The position numbers and the translations under genes are program-made. The notes under the pieces were generated by a model that searched no databases, was not told the origin of the DNA, and worked only from the letters and a program-made list of their open reading frames with translations. 64,000 nt of DNA from Chrysogorgia sp. JL179-B06. Taxonomy: Eukaryota; Cnidaria; Anthozoa; Scleralcyonacea; Chrysogorgiidae. Position 1 is the first letter of the stretch. Every line of letters starts with the position of its first letter. Positions 34,550 to 45,884 of this stretch are shown here, piece by piece. The stretch is from NCBI GenBank assembly GCA_035772405.1, contig JAYKKM010000263.1:6477501-6541500 (forward strand). Direction: 5' to 3'.

Positions 34550-34770
34550 GTATAATATATGCTGTTGAATATTGCATCGGATATCCAAATGAATATATGC
34601 TATTGAATATTCCATTGAATATACTATTGAAAATGCTATAGAATATTCCTTTGAACCGGTCCCAATTTCTAATTGAATATACCATAGAATATTCTATTGA
34701 ATATGATATTGAATATTCCATATTCATGTCCCAATTTCTAATAGAATATTCTATTGAATATTTTCGTAAG
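34550..34770. repeat. palindromic GAATATTC-type satellite
   Basis: ATTGAATAT and its complement recur at short irregular intervals. The segment CCCAATTTCTAATTGAATAT occurs twice about 62 bp apart (34659 and 34730). It directly abuts the LINE 3' fragment at 34771. Confidence 0.7.
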
Positions 34771-35490
34771 GGGTACAAAATGTTGGGTTTTCTGCAGAGA
34801 CACAGATGCAAAGGCTTTGATTGCCAAACCAAGAAACTACTCTATCTTGCGCAAGTGCATCCTTACCTTGATTATGCAAGTGAGGTCTGGGCACCCCAGA
34901 CAATAGGAAAATTAGTAAGGTAGAAAGACTACAACGGAGGGCCACCAAATATGTTCTAATGTTAAACTGGCAGGACAATATATCATATAATGAGCATCTG
35001 AGAAAACTATACTTATTGCCCTTATCATACCGACACAAACTAAATGATCTTGTTTTTTATTCTAAATGTCGTACAGGTCACTACAATATTTCTATTAACA
35101 GATTTGTAGAACCTAAAATTCCAGTAAGAATCACCAGAAATAGTTCTGAATTAGATGTGGAAGTTCCTAAGTGTCGTACAAAACTCTTTCAAACCAGTTA
35201 CTTTAACCCTTGCTGTTACTAATACTATTTCAAACCAGTTACTTTAACCCTTGCTGTTACTAATACTATTGTATCTTACTATATTGCTTTTATATAATTT
35301 TGTACATATTTAAACTTCCTTCTATACCCTCTATGCACTGCAGTCACTGTATCTATTGTAATTTATATTCATGATAATTTATGTCAATTTATCATTTTTG
35401 AAGGCGTACTTAATTTGGAGCCTAGCTCTGTTGTACTGTCCCTCACCTTCTTGTATTAATTAGGTGAAAGTGTAATAAATAACAAAAAAA
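34771..35490 (+). mobile_element. LINE 3' fragment (RT C-terminus)
   Basis: The frame pieces MLGFLQRHRCKGFDCQTKKL, LYLAQVHPYLDYASEVWAPQ (34780-34895), then SYNEHLRKLYLLPLSYRHKL (about 34984-35045) and CRTKLFQTSYFN (about 35175) are the post-RT region of CR1/Jockey-group LINEs. The element ends near GTGTAATAAATAAC (about 35485). A 42-bp tandem duplication at 35187-35270 cuts the frame. The last 330 bp form the start of a large inverted duplication. Confidence 0.75.
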
Positions 35491-35770
35491 TTAACTCAGA
35501 AGAGATGTTACTTCGCTTTCAGAGATTTCGTGAAAATTAAAGATTACTGATGTAAGCGGCGGCATCGGATTACGAAACCGGGTAAAAGACGAGAACTGAT
35601 TTGCCAAAGATTGTACAACTAGGAATAGTTTACACTAAAACTGCCTCCGCTTGCTAAGGGGGCTGTGATTCTTCCATACACATACAGTTGAAGCTCTCTT
35701 TGCAACCGCTCTTGTAAGCGACCAGTTCTAGTTTGCATCCACCCTCATGAAACCCATTTAAATTCCCTAT
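35162..35770. repeat. left arm of a 0.56-0.6 kb inverted duplication
   Basis: The arm is nearly identical to the reverse complement of 36363-36917. It covers a LINE 3' end and about 280 bp beyond it (including GTAAGCGGCGGCATCGGATT), so it is a duplication of composite DNA, not a simple transposon pair. The extra 42 bp here is a tandem copy of 35187-35228. Confidence 0.9.
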
Positions 35771-35803
35771 TTTTAGCTGGCAGTAGCAAGGTGTCATAAG
35801 GTA

Positions 35804-35890
35804 CAGTACTGCTCAGAATTAACCTAACGAAAAACTCGTTTGGAATGGGTTCCATTCTCGTTCCGAACGAAATCGGAACGCATAAGGTTC
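35804..35890. mobile_element. single CAGTACTG-family TIR with subterminal repeats
   Basis: TA + CAGTACTGCTCAGAATTAAC + CTAACGAAAA (end type A) is followed by GTTCCATTCTCGTTCCGAAC-type repeats. No matching second end is seen in the spacer up to 36362, so this is a truncated element. Confidence 0.7.
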
Positions 35891-36362
35891 AAATATGGAT
35901 AGGTACTTATAGTACGTATTCCATATAAGGTCATGTCGGACAGGACTGGGAAGAGCACATACATTGCCCTAACGAGCAAATACATTGCCCTCGTACCAGC
36001 CTCCAAGTTAATTGGATTGTAACCGACCCCAAAACAACAAAGGTCTTAAGTAACCCTCCCACAAATCTATAGAATATATTCTTTTAAAGTTAAATGATCT
36101 ATTTACAACATACATACAGCTTATCCAGGTGGCTAACTTAGTTCTCTTTGAAAGCAGACAATCGAACATGGTGATAAACCACACATGTGGTGCTGTTAAT
36201 ATGGTGCTTTTAGCAGTGTCCACCGATTTCAAATGGTCATCGCTTACAAGAGCTTAAAAACAGAGAAAATCCCAGTTTGTAAATCTGGGAGGTGGTCGCG
36301 GTCGCTTACGTTAGTGGTCACTTACGACAGCTTTTACTAACAGAGTTTACTAACAGAGTTTC
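35890..36362. other. spacer of the inverted duplication, no gene seen
   Basis: No recognised coding block. The phrase GGTCGCGGTCGCTTACG near 36295 is echoed by GGTCGCTTACAAGAGC in the right arm. Confidence 0.4.
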
Positions 36363-36917
36363 ATAGGGAATTTAAACGGGTTTCATGAGGGTGGATGCAA
36401 ACTAGAACTGGTCGCTTACAAGAGCGGTTGCAAAGAGAGCTTCTTCAACTGTATGTGTATGGAAGAATCACAGCTTCCTTAGCAAGCGGAGGCAGTTTTA
36501 GTGTAAACTATTCCTAGTTGTACAATCTTTGGCAAATCAGTTCTCGTCTTTTACCCGGTTTCGTAATCCGATGCCGCCGCTTACATCAGTAATCTTTAAT
36601 TTTCACGAAATCTCTGAAAGCGAAGTAACATCTCTTCTGAATTAATTATGACACTTTCACCTAATTAATACAAGAAGGTGCTGGAAAGTACAACAGAGCT
36701 AGGCTCCAAATTAAGTACGCCTTTAAAAATGATAAATTGACATAAATGATCATGAATATAAATTACAATAGATACAGTAACTGCAGTACATAGAGGGTAT
36801 AGAAGGAAGTTTAAATATGTACATAATTATATAAAAGCAATATAGTAAGATACAATAGTATTTGTTGCAAGGGTTAAAGTAACTGGTTTGAAAGAGTTTT
36901 GTACGACACTTAGGAAC
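36363..36917. repeat. right arm of the inverted duplication
   Basis: Reverse complement of 35162-35770 without the 42-bp tandem copy. Differences are single bases scattered along the arm. On its outer side it joins the endonuclease part of a minus-strand LINE. Confidence 0.9.
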
Positions 36918-37895
36918 TAACACATCTAAACCCTAAAACTGACTTGGGTTGATGTTATAATAATTTTAAATTTCGGTTGCTCGTATATCGAGAAAGGGCC
37001 AGCTCCAGTCTTGTTTCCTTTACCTTGATATCCCTACTAGATATATTTAAGTCAATTACTGTAGATGATAATTCAGTTACTCTAGTAGGTTTACTGTTTA
37101 AGACTATTAGGTCGTATTGTCGTAAGATATCCTATAGCTTCTTTCCATAGCGTGAGTGAATCGCACCCCCTTCACTATGTGTAAAATCACAGTTTATATC
37201 GCCTATTATCATCCCATACTTTTATGAGTACTTTCTCAAAGTGCGAAAATAAATTTGGATCTGAAGGAGGTCTATATATATATTTCCCAGGATGAAAGAA
37301 ATTTTTCTCGTATAGATTTTAAGCCAAATTCCTTAAATATTTGCGGTCTCAAGGGATTTTAAGCGTGATGAGCAAACATATTATTGACCTGTCATTCGAT
37401 CGTGACGAATAATCTTATAATTTTCAATCTCCAGTTGCCTATTATCAATCTTCTTATCTAAGTATGTTTCAGTTATTGCCAAAATATCAAACCGACATAT
37501 ATTCAACAGATTTTTATTTCTTCAACCTTATTTCGTAAGCTTCTAAGTTAATAAAGTTACTTCCCTTGCACATCGACCTTGCGAAGTCTTGCATATAGTC
37601 TGCTTCGTTATCATCTTCCCAGCCTGGGTTCGTCTCGATGTCGCCAGAAAGGAGAATCAGGTTGAACGTTGAAGTTGTATTATCGTAGTAGGCTACTCGT
37701 TTATGTGACCATTTGATTCGATATTCTCTTCCCTTCCATTGGCAAGTACGAGATTTATAATAATAATCTACTGTCAACTCCGTTGAACATCCCGGTGAAC
37801 ATCTCTTGATCTTTTAGCTCATAAATCGTTTTAGGAGTAGAACACAGCCACAGAGTACTCAAAATGCTTATAAAAACAGACAAGAAAACCATGTT
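36918..37895 (-). pseudogene. LINE 5' part: hydrophobic leader, 2A-like motif and APE endonuclease
   Basis: On the minus strand an ATG at about 37893 opens a signal-peptide-like leader (MVFLSVFISILSTLWLCS). After a frameshift follows STFNLILLSGDIETNPG(W) at about 37625-37680, matching the 2A consensus DxExNPG^P except that the last residue is Trp. Then come endonuclease pieces FDILAITETYLDKKIDN (about 37420-37480) and IIGDINCDFTH (about 37190-37220), and RVTELSSTVIDLNIS. 2A-like sequences at the N-terminus of APE-type LINEs (CR1, L2, Rex1 clades) are known. The RT domain is deleted: the sequence passes directly into the 3'-end arm at 36917. Confidence 0.75.
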
Positions 37896-38084
37896 ATCTA
37901 GGAAACAATTGTTGAAAACGTCTTCACGTCGAACGTCTTATTGTCGAATGTCAGAAGCATCTTTTTTATTATGTATATGGTTCACTTACAATGGGACTAC
38001 ATAAATATTGATTATTAACCGAATATTTCAAGTTCGCTTACGTAGCTGAGTGGTCTGTGTCATTGATTTTTACTTGAGGTCAAT

Positions 38085-38650
38085 TCAATAAACTTTATTT
38101 AAAGAGGGTTTAAAATATTGCATAGCCAATATACCTGGTAAGTCAAAGACTTATCTTCCCCAGGGCCCTCGCTATTTAAGTTAAAAATACAAAGTAAAAA
38201 TATTTACAAAAGGTAGTAAAAATAACAAAATAAAACATACTAATATTAATTAGTAGCTATAAAATAATTTCTTAAGTATTTCTTCTTAAAATCATTTGGG
38301 GATACACTTTCTCTAATGTTTGAAATTAATGTGTTCCATATCTTTACACTGCTATATCCAAACGTTTTTATATATATTTGTTTATGTTTCCCTGGAGGCA
38401 AGTACAGGTCATTTGCAGAACTCGATCTAGTTGTTCTTGAATGGACTTGCCTGACAAACCTAAATGACCACATATGACCACATATACTCCGGACCTAAAT
38501 CATTAAGACTTTTAAAGACCATAATGGCTTTACGATATCAATACGATCCACAATAGGCATCCAATTTAGTGTCAAAAACATGTCCTTACTAGGGTAACGA
38601 TTGTCTGTAATATCTAAAATTACACAGGCTGCTCTCTTGAGTTAATACGA
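38085..38650 (-). mobile_element. LINE 3' end
   Basis: On the minus strand KRAACVILDITDNRYPSKDM, FLTLNWMPIVDRIDI, then KAIMVFKSLNDLGPEYMW in two frames, and finally GYSSVKIWNTLISNIRESVS to a stop at 38246-38248. This is the C-terminal tail shared by CR1/L2-like LINEs. The 3' UTR ends in AATAAAGTTTATTGAATTGA (about 38085). Only the tail is present (5' truncation). Confidence 0.75.
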
Positions 38651-38990
38651 TCTTCTTAATATGAGGTGTTGGGTGAGTATGATTTTTCCATTTTTTAAAA
38701 TTTTTACTTTACTTTTTAATAGGGTTAAGGTTAATTTTAGGGTTTGGTTTAGAATATCAAAAAAATAGTTGTGCGTAAAAAATTTCCAAGAAATGCTACC
38801 GACCGTCTACAAATTCCAAATGCACTACGTCGTTATCATCACTGTTGCTATGTCGTTCATCATAGACATGCACAGAATTATCATGTTTTGGTGCAGTATT
38901 GCCTGTAGCATCGCTTTTGTCTCTTATCTGCCCGTTTCACTGTCTATTTATTTATTTTGCTTCCATTGTACATATCAAAGAATAGCAAGT
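38651..38990. other. no supported gene
   Basis: Short frames only. A GGGTTAAGG...TTAGGGTTTGG run at about 38721-38750 is a small TTAGGG-like patch. Confidence 0.4.
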
Positions 38991-38999
38991 GTTAACAAA

Positions 39000-39510
39000 A
39001 ATTTAGTACAATGTGGCACGTTTATAACAGGCTCTAGACCCAGCAAGTTAAACTGCCAAAATAATAAGTTAAATCATTAAATTTAAAATTAGTTTTACAG
39101 TCAGTTAAAAACATCTGTGAACTGATGATTTGACAGGTAAGGAGACATGTTTGTGACATTTTGTACGAATAGATTTCCAAGTATAAACATCGTCTACATT
39201 AAAGTAATTAATAAAAGTATCGATCAAGTAATTATTAGTGTTTGACTTAAAAGAACTGGATGAAAAACTGGATTTAACTAAGAGAGGAAGTGAGTTCCAG
39301 AGATTTACAATTCGTTGAAGTAACTGTTTTTAAAATGTAAGGTTCTGGTAAGACGAGGTTGCAGGCACAGACCAGTTGATGTACGTGTAGCTACTCGTTT
39401 CGTTGTGATGTAGTTTGGCACGGGCAGATCGTAGTAACCATCGAGTAATTTAGCCAGTGTGCAAAGATCTTTCGATTCGTGCCAGTAGCTTACAGGTAAG
39501 AGTTTAAACT
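39000..39510 (-). mobile_element. LINE 3' end, second family
   Basis: The minus strand reads AKLLDGYYDLPVPNYITTKR, VATRTSTGLCLQPRLTRTLH, FKNSYFN(E/R)...NLWNSLP in two frames (about 39270-39500), then SFKSNTNNYLIDTFINYFNV to a stop near 39098. The FxNRIVxLWNSLP block is a hallmark of Jockey/CR1-type ORF2 C-termini. It is 5' truncated, with frameshifts. Confidence 0.65.
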
Positions 39511-40266
39511 AACACTGTTTAACACTGTTTCAGGTGAGTCGTCTCATGGAAGATCCTCATCTGAGTGGAACATCTCCTAAGGCTGTTGAAGCGTTGTTGG
39601 ACTTCATTGACAATAAAATGTCATCTAAAACACTAGAAAAAAAATTCAATTCCCTCGCAAAAAGACAAAATACGCAATGAACCTGTCTCGATGTTGTTGA
39701 CAAAAACTGAGCTGTTGTTTACACATCAACTTTCTAATGTTGTAGTAAGGATGGATGACAAAAGCGAAGGATATTTACCATAACTAAATATACCACCAGC
39801 TAGCCCAAAGGCAAAGAAGTGCCTATTGACCTCTGCTGCGATTTTCTGGTAGAATATTTAAACTGACACTGATAAATTATTCACCTGTGTTTCTTTCTTT
39901 TATTTTTTTTGGGGGGGGACAAGTTGTGTTGAAAACCTTAAAATCTTTGAAAAGACGGAGTTTTGCCATAAAGTTTAGCTAGCTATTCAGTCCTCAACTT
40001 TTTGATTGGCTGATTATAAAGTGATACAAAACCGCACAATCAGAAGATGAAAGGTTCGAACTTTATAACACTTCATACTTAACTTATAATATCTACCTAC
40101 CAAATACTACACCTATAAATTTAATTTCTGAACAACCAATTGTTTTTTCTTTTGTTTTTAAATAAATCACATATGTTACACTACATTAGGTCAATCAATT
40201 GTTGCCTGGGCCAAGGTAACAGGACATGGTGTCATGAAAATTGGGGAGAAGAGTATCACTGGGTGA
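39511..40266. other. mostly non-coding; one coding-like stretch
   Basis: At about 39533-39640 (+) the frame reads SRLMEDPHLSGTSPKAVEAL and DFIDNKMSSKTLEKKFN after a TGTTTCAG acceptor-like site. It ends in stops and is not recognised. The remainder to 40266 shows nothing. Confidence 0.35.
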
Positions 40267-40267
40267 C

Positions 40268-41394
40268 AGACCTGTTTGTTTGTTTGAGACTTTATTTAAC
40301 GAGGGTAAAAATACACATGACAGTAAATAATTATACTGATGACCCTGTGGCCCTCACCTATGGCTATGTTTAATACTATGTTACTATCTTATATTAAAAT
40401 TAATCTATCTAAACATTAAAAAAGATTTCTGATAGTTTAAAATTGGTTGTTTCAGTTTTTGTTTAAAAAGCTTTACGTTTTTAACTCTCCTTAATTCAAC
40501 ATTTAGGTGCAGCGATTTATGAAAATTTCTTCGTTTAAAGGAATCCATCCCAATGTGTTAAATAATGGTACAGAGTGTGTTCTACTATGAGCTCCAACGA
40601 TTATTCTGGCTGCTCTTTTCTGTAATCTGAAGATCCTTTTGTTCGCTTTCTCTTTTGCATGAAGACCAGACTGAACTACCATTGAAGATAAGTGGCTTTA
40701 TGACTCCATTGTAATATATCTCTCGTTGTTTCGGTGACAAATATGGGCTAATATGTCTAAGTAGGCCAATTCTTTTTGCAACTTTCTTTGAGAGATTTTC
40801 CATATGTAGGTTGAAATCCAGACGATTGTCAAGTTCGAGACCTAGCAGTTTAAAGCTATCCACTTGTTCAATAATTTCGCCATTGAGGTTTAAATCCATT
40901 GTTGGAAATGAAGGCGTGATCCGGTTTTGCAGACGCTTGCTGATGACTAGCATTGATTTGTTTTTTTCAGTTTAACAAACATTTTGTTATTTGATGACCA
41001 TAATGCTACTTCATTAACGCTTAGATTTAAGTTATCCTGGATAGCTGCTAAATTATCCCACTTTGAGATTGAAGATAGGGTGGTGTCATCAGCATAAATA
41101 TCAATAACCGTACTATAATCTATTGCTGATGTGAAGTGGTAAATCATTAACAAACACTAAAAACAGAACTGGGCCAAGAATTGACCCCTGGGGCACCCCA
41201 TGAGATATTCATTTGCGTACTGCTTTTGCCAGCAATCTTTACAAACTGTTTTCTATTTGAGAGGTACGAGTTGAACCAAGATAATGACGTTTCACTAACA
41301 CCATATAATGAAAGCTTTTTAAATATCAAACCAGTTACTTTATCATCGTCCATATTCCATAAGATTTCATCTACAAGTTTAATTAATGCGGTTT
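40268..41394 (-). mobile_element. LINE A, 3' part (split by a younger LINE)
   Basis: Minus-strand RT pieces: ALIKLVDEILWNMDDDKVTG, SWFNSYLSNRKQFVKIAGKS, then a GAPG(V)-type motif replacing GVPQGS, YADDTTLSS (catalytic, about 41075-41090) and SFKLLGLELDNRLDFNLHME. Next comes VAKRIGLLRHISPYLSPKQR. The 3' end is AATAAAGTCTCAAACAAACA (about 40268-40290), an (AAAC)n tail. Several frameshifts are present. The 5' part continues at 45885-46285 on the far side of LINE B. Confidence 0.85.
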
Positions 41395-41529
41395 TATAAG
41401 TGAGGCAGTTGGAGGAGACAGACGTATAATTTTGAGCTCCGGTAATTTTTGTAAAATTATTTTAATCTGATCGAGTTTTGACTCATTTCTGTTCTACTTC
41501 ATACACATGAAACATAGACGTGTGAAATA

Positions 41530-42417
41530 ATGCCTCCCAAGAAGAAGAAACTAGAAAATAGCGAGTCAAAGAAAGAATTTGTCGAAGACATAGTTTCGGG
41601 CGAGAATTCCAACATGGCGTCCCTTCCTTCTGGTCTAGAAGATCTGCTTGATCACCGATTGAGACTGCAAATGGAACAAATAAACGATCTCTTCTTGAAG
41701 TTCACAGATACAACTAAATCTGATTTGGAATCTATAAAGCAAAGCCAAGATTTTCTTTCCAAAAAGTTTGATGAATTGGTTGCTTCGTCAAATCAACTAA
41801 AGAACGAGAATAAAGAGCTTCGCAAAGCCAACACCCAGCTGCAAGTTCGAGTCGAAGCCTTAGAGAAGCAACACATTTCCACAGATATTGAAACCGAGAA
41901 TATGAAGCGTTATTCACGACGAGATTTGCTTGAAATACATGGACTCCTGGAGAGTTCAACCGAGAATACTAATAAACTTGTGGTGCAAGTTGCAAATTTG
42001 ATCGTCCCGGAATTAAATCTCACTGAATCAGACATATCGACAAGTCATCGCTTGCCTACAAATAAAGAAAATCATAAACCAATCATCGTCAAGTTCACCA
42101 GACGTGACATTCGAGATGCAATATATAAGAAAAAGCGTAATCTTAGTTCAAAAAGCTCTCTGGATATCGGGTTCTCTCAAAATTCCAAGTTGTATATCAA
42201 TGAGAGCCTTACCGCCGGATCCCGCGCCATCCTCAACGAAGCTAAAGAATTCAAAAGAAGAAATCATTACAAATTTATTTGGACTCGGCAAGGAAAAGTT
42301 TTGCTCAAGAAAGACGAAGACCAGTCAGAAACCCATATATTTGCTACAATGAAGGAATTTGAAGAGTTCAACAATAAATTTATTCGTCGATCAAATGGAG
42401 GATCTGAATTCAGATAA
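41530..42417 (+). CDS. LINE B ORF1 protein (RNA-binding, coiled coil)
   Basis: 295 residues, intact from an ATG in good context (AATAATGCC). A basic N-terminus (MPPKKKKLENSESKKE) is followed by a coiled-coil-like region at about residues 50-120 (heptad-like LKNENKELRKANTQLQVRVE). Then an RRM-like domain at about 130-205 holds NMKRYSRRDLLEIHGL, SHRLP and KPIIVKFTRRDIRDAIYKKK. A C-terminal part has YKFIWTRQGKVLLKKDE. This is the architecture of L1/CR1-type ORF1p, which coats element RNA and acts as a nucleic-acid chaperone in trimers. ORF2 follows after about 50-120 bp in another frame. Confidence 0.85.
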   Translation: MPPKKKKLENSESKKEFVEDIVSGENSNMASLPSGLEDLLDHRLRLQMEQINDLFLKFTDTTKSDLESIKQSQDFLSKKFDELVASSNQLKNENKELRKANTQLQVRVEALEKQHISTDIETENMKRYSRRDLLEIHGLLESSTENTNKLVVQVANLIVPELNLTESDISTSHRLPTNKENHKPIIVKFTRRDIRDAIYKKKRNLSSKSSLDIGFSQNSKLYINESLTAGSRAILNEAKEFKRRNHYKFIWTRQGKVLLKKDEDQSETHIFATMKEFEEFNNKFIRRSNGGSEFR

Positions 42418-42535
42418 GTCGTGTGATGTGTAAACTTTAATAGTTTATCATATTTCTTTCGCTTCATTGCATGATATACATGAATTACCTTTTAATCACT
42501 TAGACGATGTGAGCTTTGAATTAGCTATATACGAA

Positions 42536-45500
42536 ATGTCAAACGGTCCGGTGAATTTTGACCCTGACCGACTCGCTTGTTTAAAATTCAATCCATTGTC
42601 TCTTGACAAGTACACAAATTTATCTTTATCGCATGATATAGATCCTGATTCTAACTTTTTCTCTGATGTATTTAAGTGTGATTATTATACGGAGAGTGAT
42701 TTAAACGAAATCATACATGAAAATTCTTCGTATAACAAAGGTTTATCCTTATTTCATGTAAATATTCGAAGCATTAGACGTAATTTTTCTGGTTTAACAA
42801 ACTTGCTTGCGTCAATCAACAATAAATTCTCAGTTATCGGTATTTCTGAAACCTTGCTACAAGAATCTTCACATACCGTTGATATCGAAGGATATAACTT
42901 TGTTCATAACTACCGATCTGATAGATCTGGAGGCGGAGTTGGATTATATTTAACAACTGAATTAGAATACAAATTCCGTAATGATTTAGTTTTCCCTAGT
43001 CAATCGTGCGTTGAATCTTTGTTCATTGAAATAACTAATGTTGAAGGAAAAAACATAATTGTAGGTATTGTTTATAGACCACCAAGCCAAAACGTAAATG
43101 ATTTTATTAATAACTTGAATTTGCTCATGGGAATAATTTCTAGGGAAAACAAGGTCTGTTATTTAATGGGTGATTTCAACTTAAATCTTCTGAATCACCA
43201 CAATCATCTACTAACCGGGTGAATTTCTAGATATAATGTTTGGTCATATGTTCTTTCCTCTAATAACGCTTCCCACAAGAATAACGTCACATACTGCAAC
43301 TCTTATTGATGGCATATTTGCCAACCACTTAGAGAACTATTCATGTAGCGGTTTATTACTCTCTGATATATCTGATCATTTACCAATATTCTGTATTACT
43401 CGAGAACGATTAAAGGATTCGAACAAAGAAACATACGTGGTTTTTCGAAACAAAAATGAAGCAAATATGTCCAAATTTCACCAGTCTTTAAACAACTTTA
43501 ATTGGCATAATCTAGATGGGTTTTATGATCCGCTAAAAAGGCGTATGAAAGCTTTTTAAATAAATATCGAGATATTTACAATAATTGTTTCCCTCTAAAA
43601 AGAGTCAGAAAAAGAAAATGCACTTTGAATAAACCTTGGTTGTCCAAGGGACTTCTCAAATCTATAAGGTGTAAGAATAGATTATATAAGCGATATTTAA
43701 ATGTTCCAAATGATGTCAATCAGGTTTCTTACAAAAATTATAAAAACAAATTAAACCATTCTCTAAGAATTGCCAAACGCATCTACTTTGATGAACAATT
43801 AGATTATTTTAAAACAAATACTAAAAGAATATGGCAAATTTTGAATGAAGTCATTAATAAGAAAAAGCGTGCCAATAAACTATCTTCGACTTTTGTTTCT
43901 AAAGACAAAGAAATATCAAATCCAACGGAAATTGCGAATCATTTTTGCGATTATTTTACTAATATTGGGATTAATTTGGCCAAGAATATACCAGATTCTA
44001 CAGTTTCCCATCGTTCCTACTTATCTGGCAATTATGTTGATTCAATATTTCTTGAATTAACAACCCAAGATGAAGTAGTGGAAATAATTCATTCATTGCG
44101 ATCTGGAACTGCGGCTGACTACGATAAGATTCCGATATCCGCCTTAAAAGATTCTATTAATATAATTTCAGAACCCATTACTCATATTATTAATTTATCC
44201 ATTTCATCTGGTATAGTTCCTGATCTCATGAAAATTGCTCGTGTTATTCCGTTATTCAAGTCGGGTGACCATAGACTTTTTCAAAATTATAGACCTATAT
44301 CAGTCTTACCTATTTTTTCTAAACTATTAGAGAGAGTTGTATTTAAACGCATAATAAATTATATAGATAAATCATCCATCCTTTCTGATAATCAGTACGG
44401 GTTTAGAAAAAAACATTCAACTTCTCTGGCATTGATGCACTTGTATGACGGAATAGCATCGGCGATCGACCAAAAGGAATTTACAGTTGGAATCTTTCTA
44501 GACCTCTCCAAGGCATTTGATACCGTAAATCATGATATTTTATTCGATAAACTCCAACATTACGGTATCAGAGGATTGGCTCTAGATTGGATGAAAAGTT
44601 ATTTTTATAACCGTCTACAGTGTGTTCAATACAATGACACTTTTTCCACTTACAAAATTATAAAGTGTGGGGTGCCCCAAGGTTCAATTCTTGGTCCACT
44701 TCTGTTTCTGTTATATATTAATGATTTAGACAATGTTTCTGATATTTTTGAATTGATTTTGTTCGCTGATGACACTAATCTATTCTGCTCCCATAAGGAC
44801 TTTTCTTCATTGGTAAATACTATTAACTGTGAAATTGATAAGTTATCTGAGTGGTTTAAGGCAAATAAGCTATCAATTAATATAAATAAATCTAATTATA
44901 TGATCTTTAAACCTAGACAAAAAGGAATAGTAAATGATTTATCTATAACATTAAATGGGCATATAATTGATAGAGTAAAAGAGGTTGTTTTCCTTGGTGT
45001 TATTCTGGATGAGCACTTATCCTGGAAACCGCATATTTCTCAAGTTGCCAGGAAAATATCAAAATCTATAGGTATTATATATAAGGCGAGTTTTTCCCTT
45101 TCAAAGTCATCCTTATATAAATTGTATTATTCTCTAGTCTATCCTTACTTACAGTATTGTATAATTGTTTCGGGTTCTGCCTACGCAACAAATTTAAAAC
45201 GTATTATCTTGCTTCAAAAGCGTATTATTAGAATTATTAATAAAGAAACATTTAATGCACACACTGATTTAATCTTTGATGAACTTAAGATATTGAAATT
45301 CGAAAAAATCTATTTGTATCAATTGGGGAAATTTATGTATTTATACCAAAATAACTTACTACCCAAAAGTTTCGATTATCTATTTCTTCGCACGAGTCAA
45401 GTCCATAACTATGATACACGTCATTCTAACTTGTATCATTTACCCTTTTGTAGGACTAACATTAGAAAATTTTCAGTTATTTATCAAGCCCCGAAATTTT

Positions 45501-45586
45501 TTAATACATTAAGTTGTGATATTCGTAATGCGTCAAGTGTTTCTTTATTCCAGTATAAATTAAAAAACTACTTGTTTTCGTCGTAA
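42536..45586 (+). pseudogene. LINE B ORF2 (endonuclease and reverse transcriptase), two frameshifts
   Basis: The first ATG of the frame is 42536 (the frame is open from 42434). The APE endonuclease spans about 42750-43400 (FHVNIRSIRRNFSGL, ISETLLQE, MGDFNLNLL, then SDHLPIFC after a shift). The reverse transcriptase spans about 44090-44900: NYRPISVLPIFSKLLERVVF, FLDLSKAFDTVNHDILF, CGVPQGSILGPLLFLLYIND and LFADDTNLF with the catalytic Asp pair (about 44763). The thumb and C-terminal region end in HNYDTRHSNLYHLPFCRTNI. Damage is an apparent 1-nt insertion at about 43222 and a 1-nt loss in an A-run near 43535. Otherwise about 1,015 codons are open, so the copy is young. The clade is in the CR1/L2 (Jockey) group; I cannot place it finer by eye. 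Confidence 0.88.
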
Positions 45587-45884
45587 TAGTTGTCTTAACA
45601 TTCATATTATTGATTATTCTTTGAACTTGACAATTGAATTTTTCTCTGCTTTTATTATTCAATTTGTAATAATATATTATTAATATTGTAATTACTGTAT
45701 TTGATATTATTATAATTATTGTCTCCACTTAGCTGTCTCCATATCTATCGGATCAAATTTATAAGATAAAGGAGCCCGATTTTATAAGCCTTTTGGTTTC
45801 TTTTGGGCTACCTTGCCTATAGCTGATTAACTGTTTCTTTTGTAAATATTTAATTTGTGGCAGAATAAATTGATTTGATTGATT

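Larger units (their letters stand above)
41395..45884 (+). mobile_element. LINE B, nearly full-length, inserted in LINE A
   Basis: A 5' UTR (41395-41529), ORF1 (41530-42417), ORF2 (about 42536-45586) and a 3' UTR ending in AATAAATTGATTTGATTGAT form a complete two-ORF LINE of about 4.5 kb. A 5-bp repeat GGTTT flanks it (41390-41394 and 45885-45889). Removing the element rejoins LINE A in frame (HSTET + ALIKL on the minus strand). ORF2 carries only two single-base frameshifts, so insertion is recent relative to its surroundings. Confidence 0.9.

Noticed and set aside
41732..41959. Minus-strand reading frame inside LINE B ORF1
   Set aside because: Shadow of the real plus-strand ORF1.
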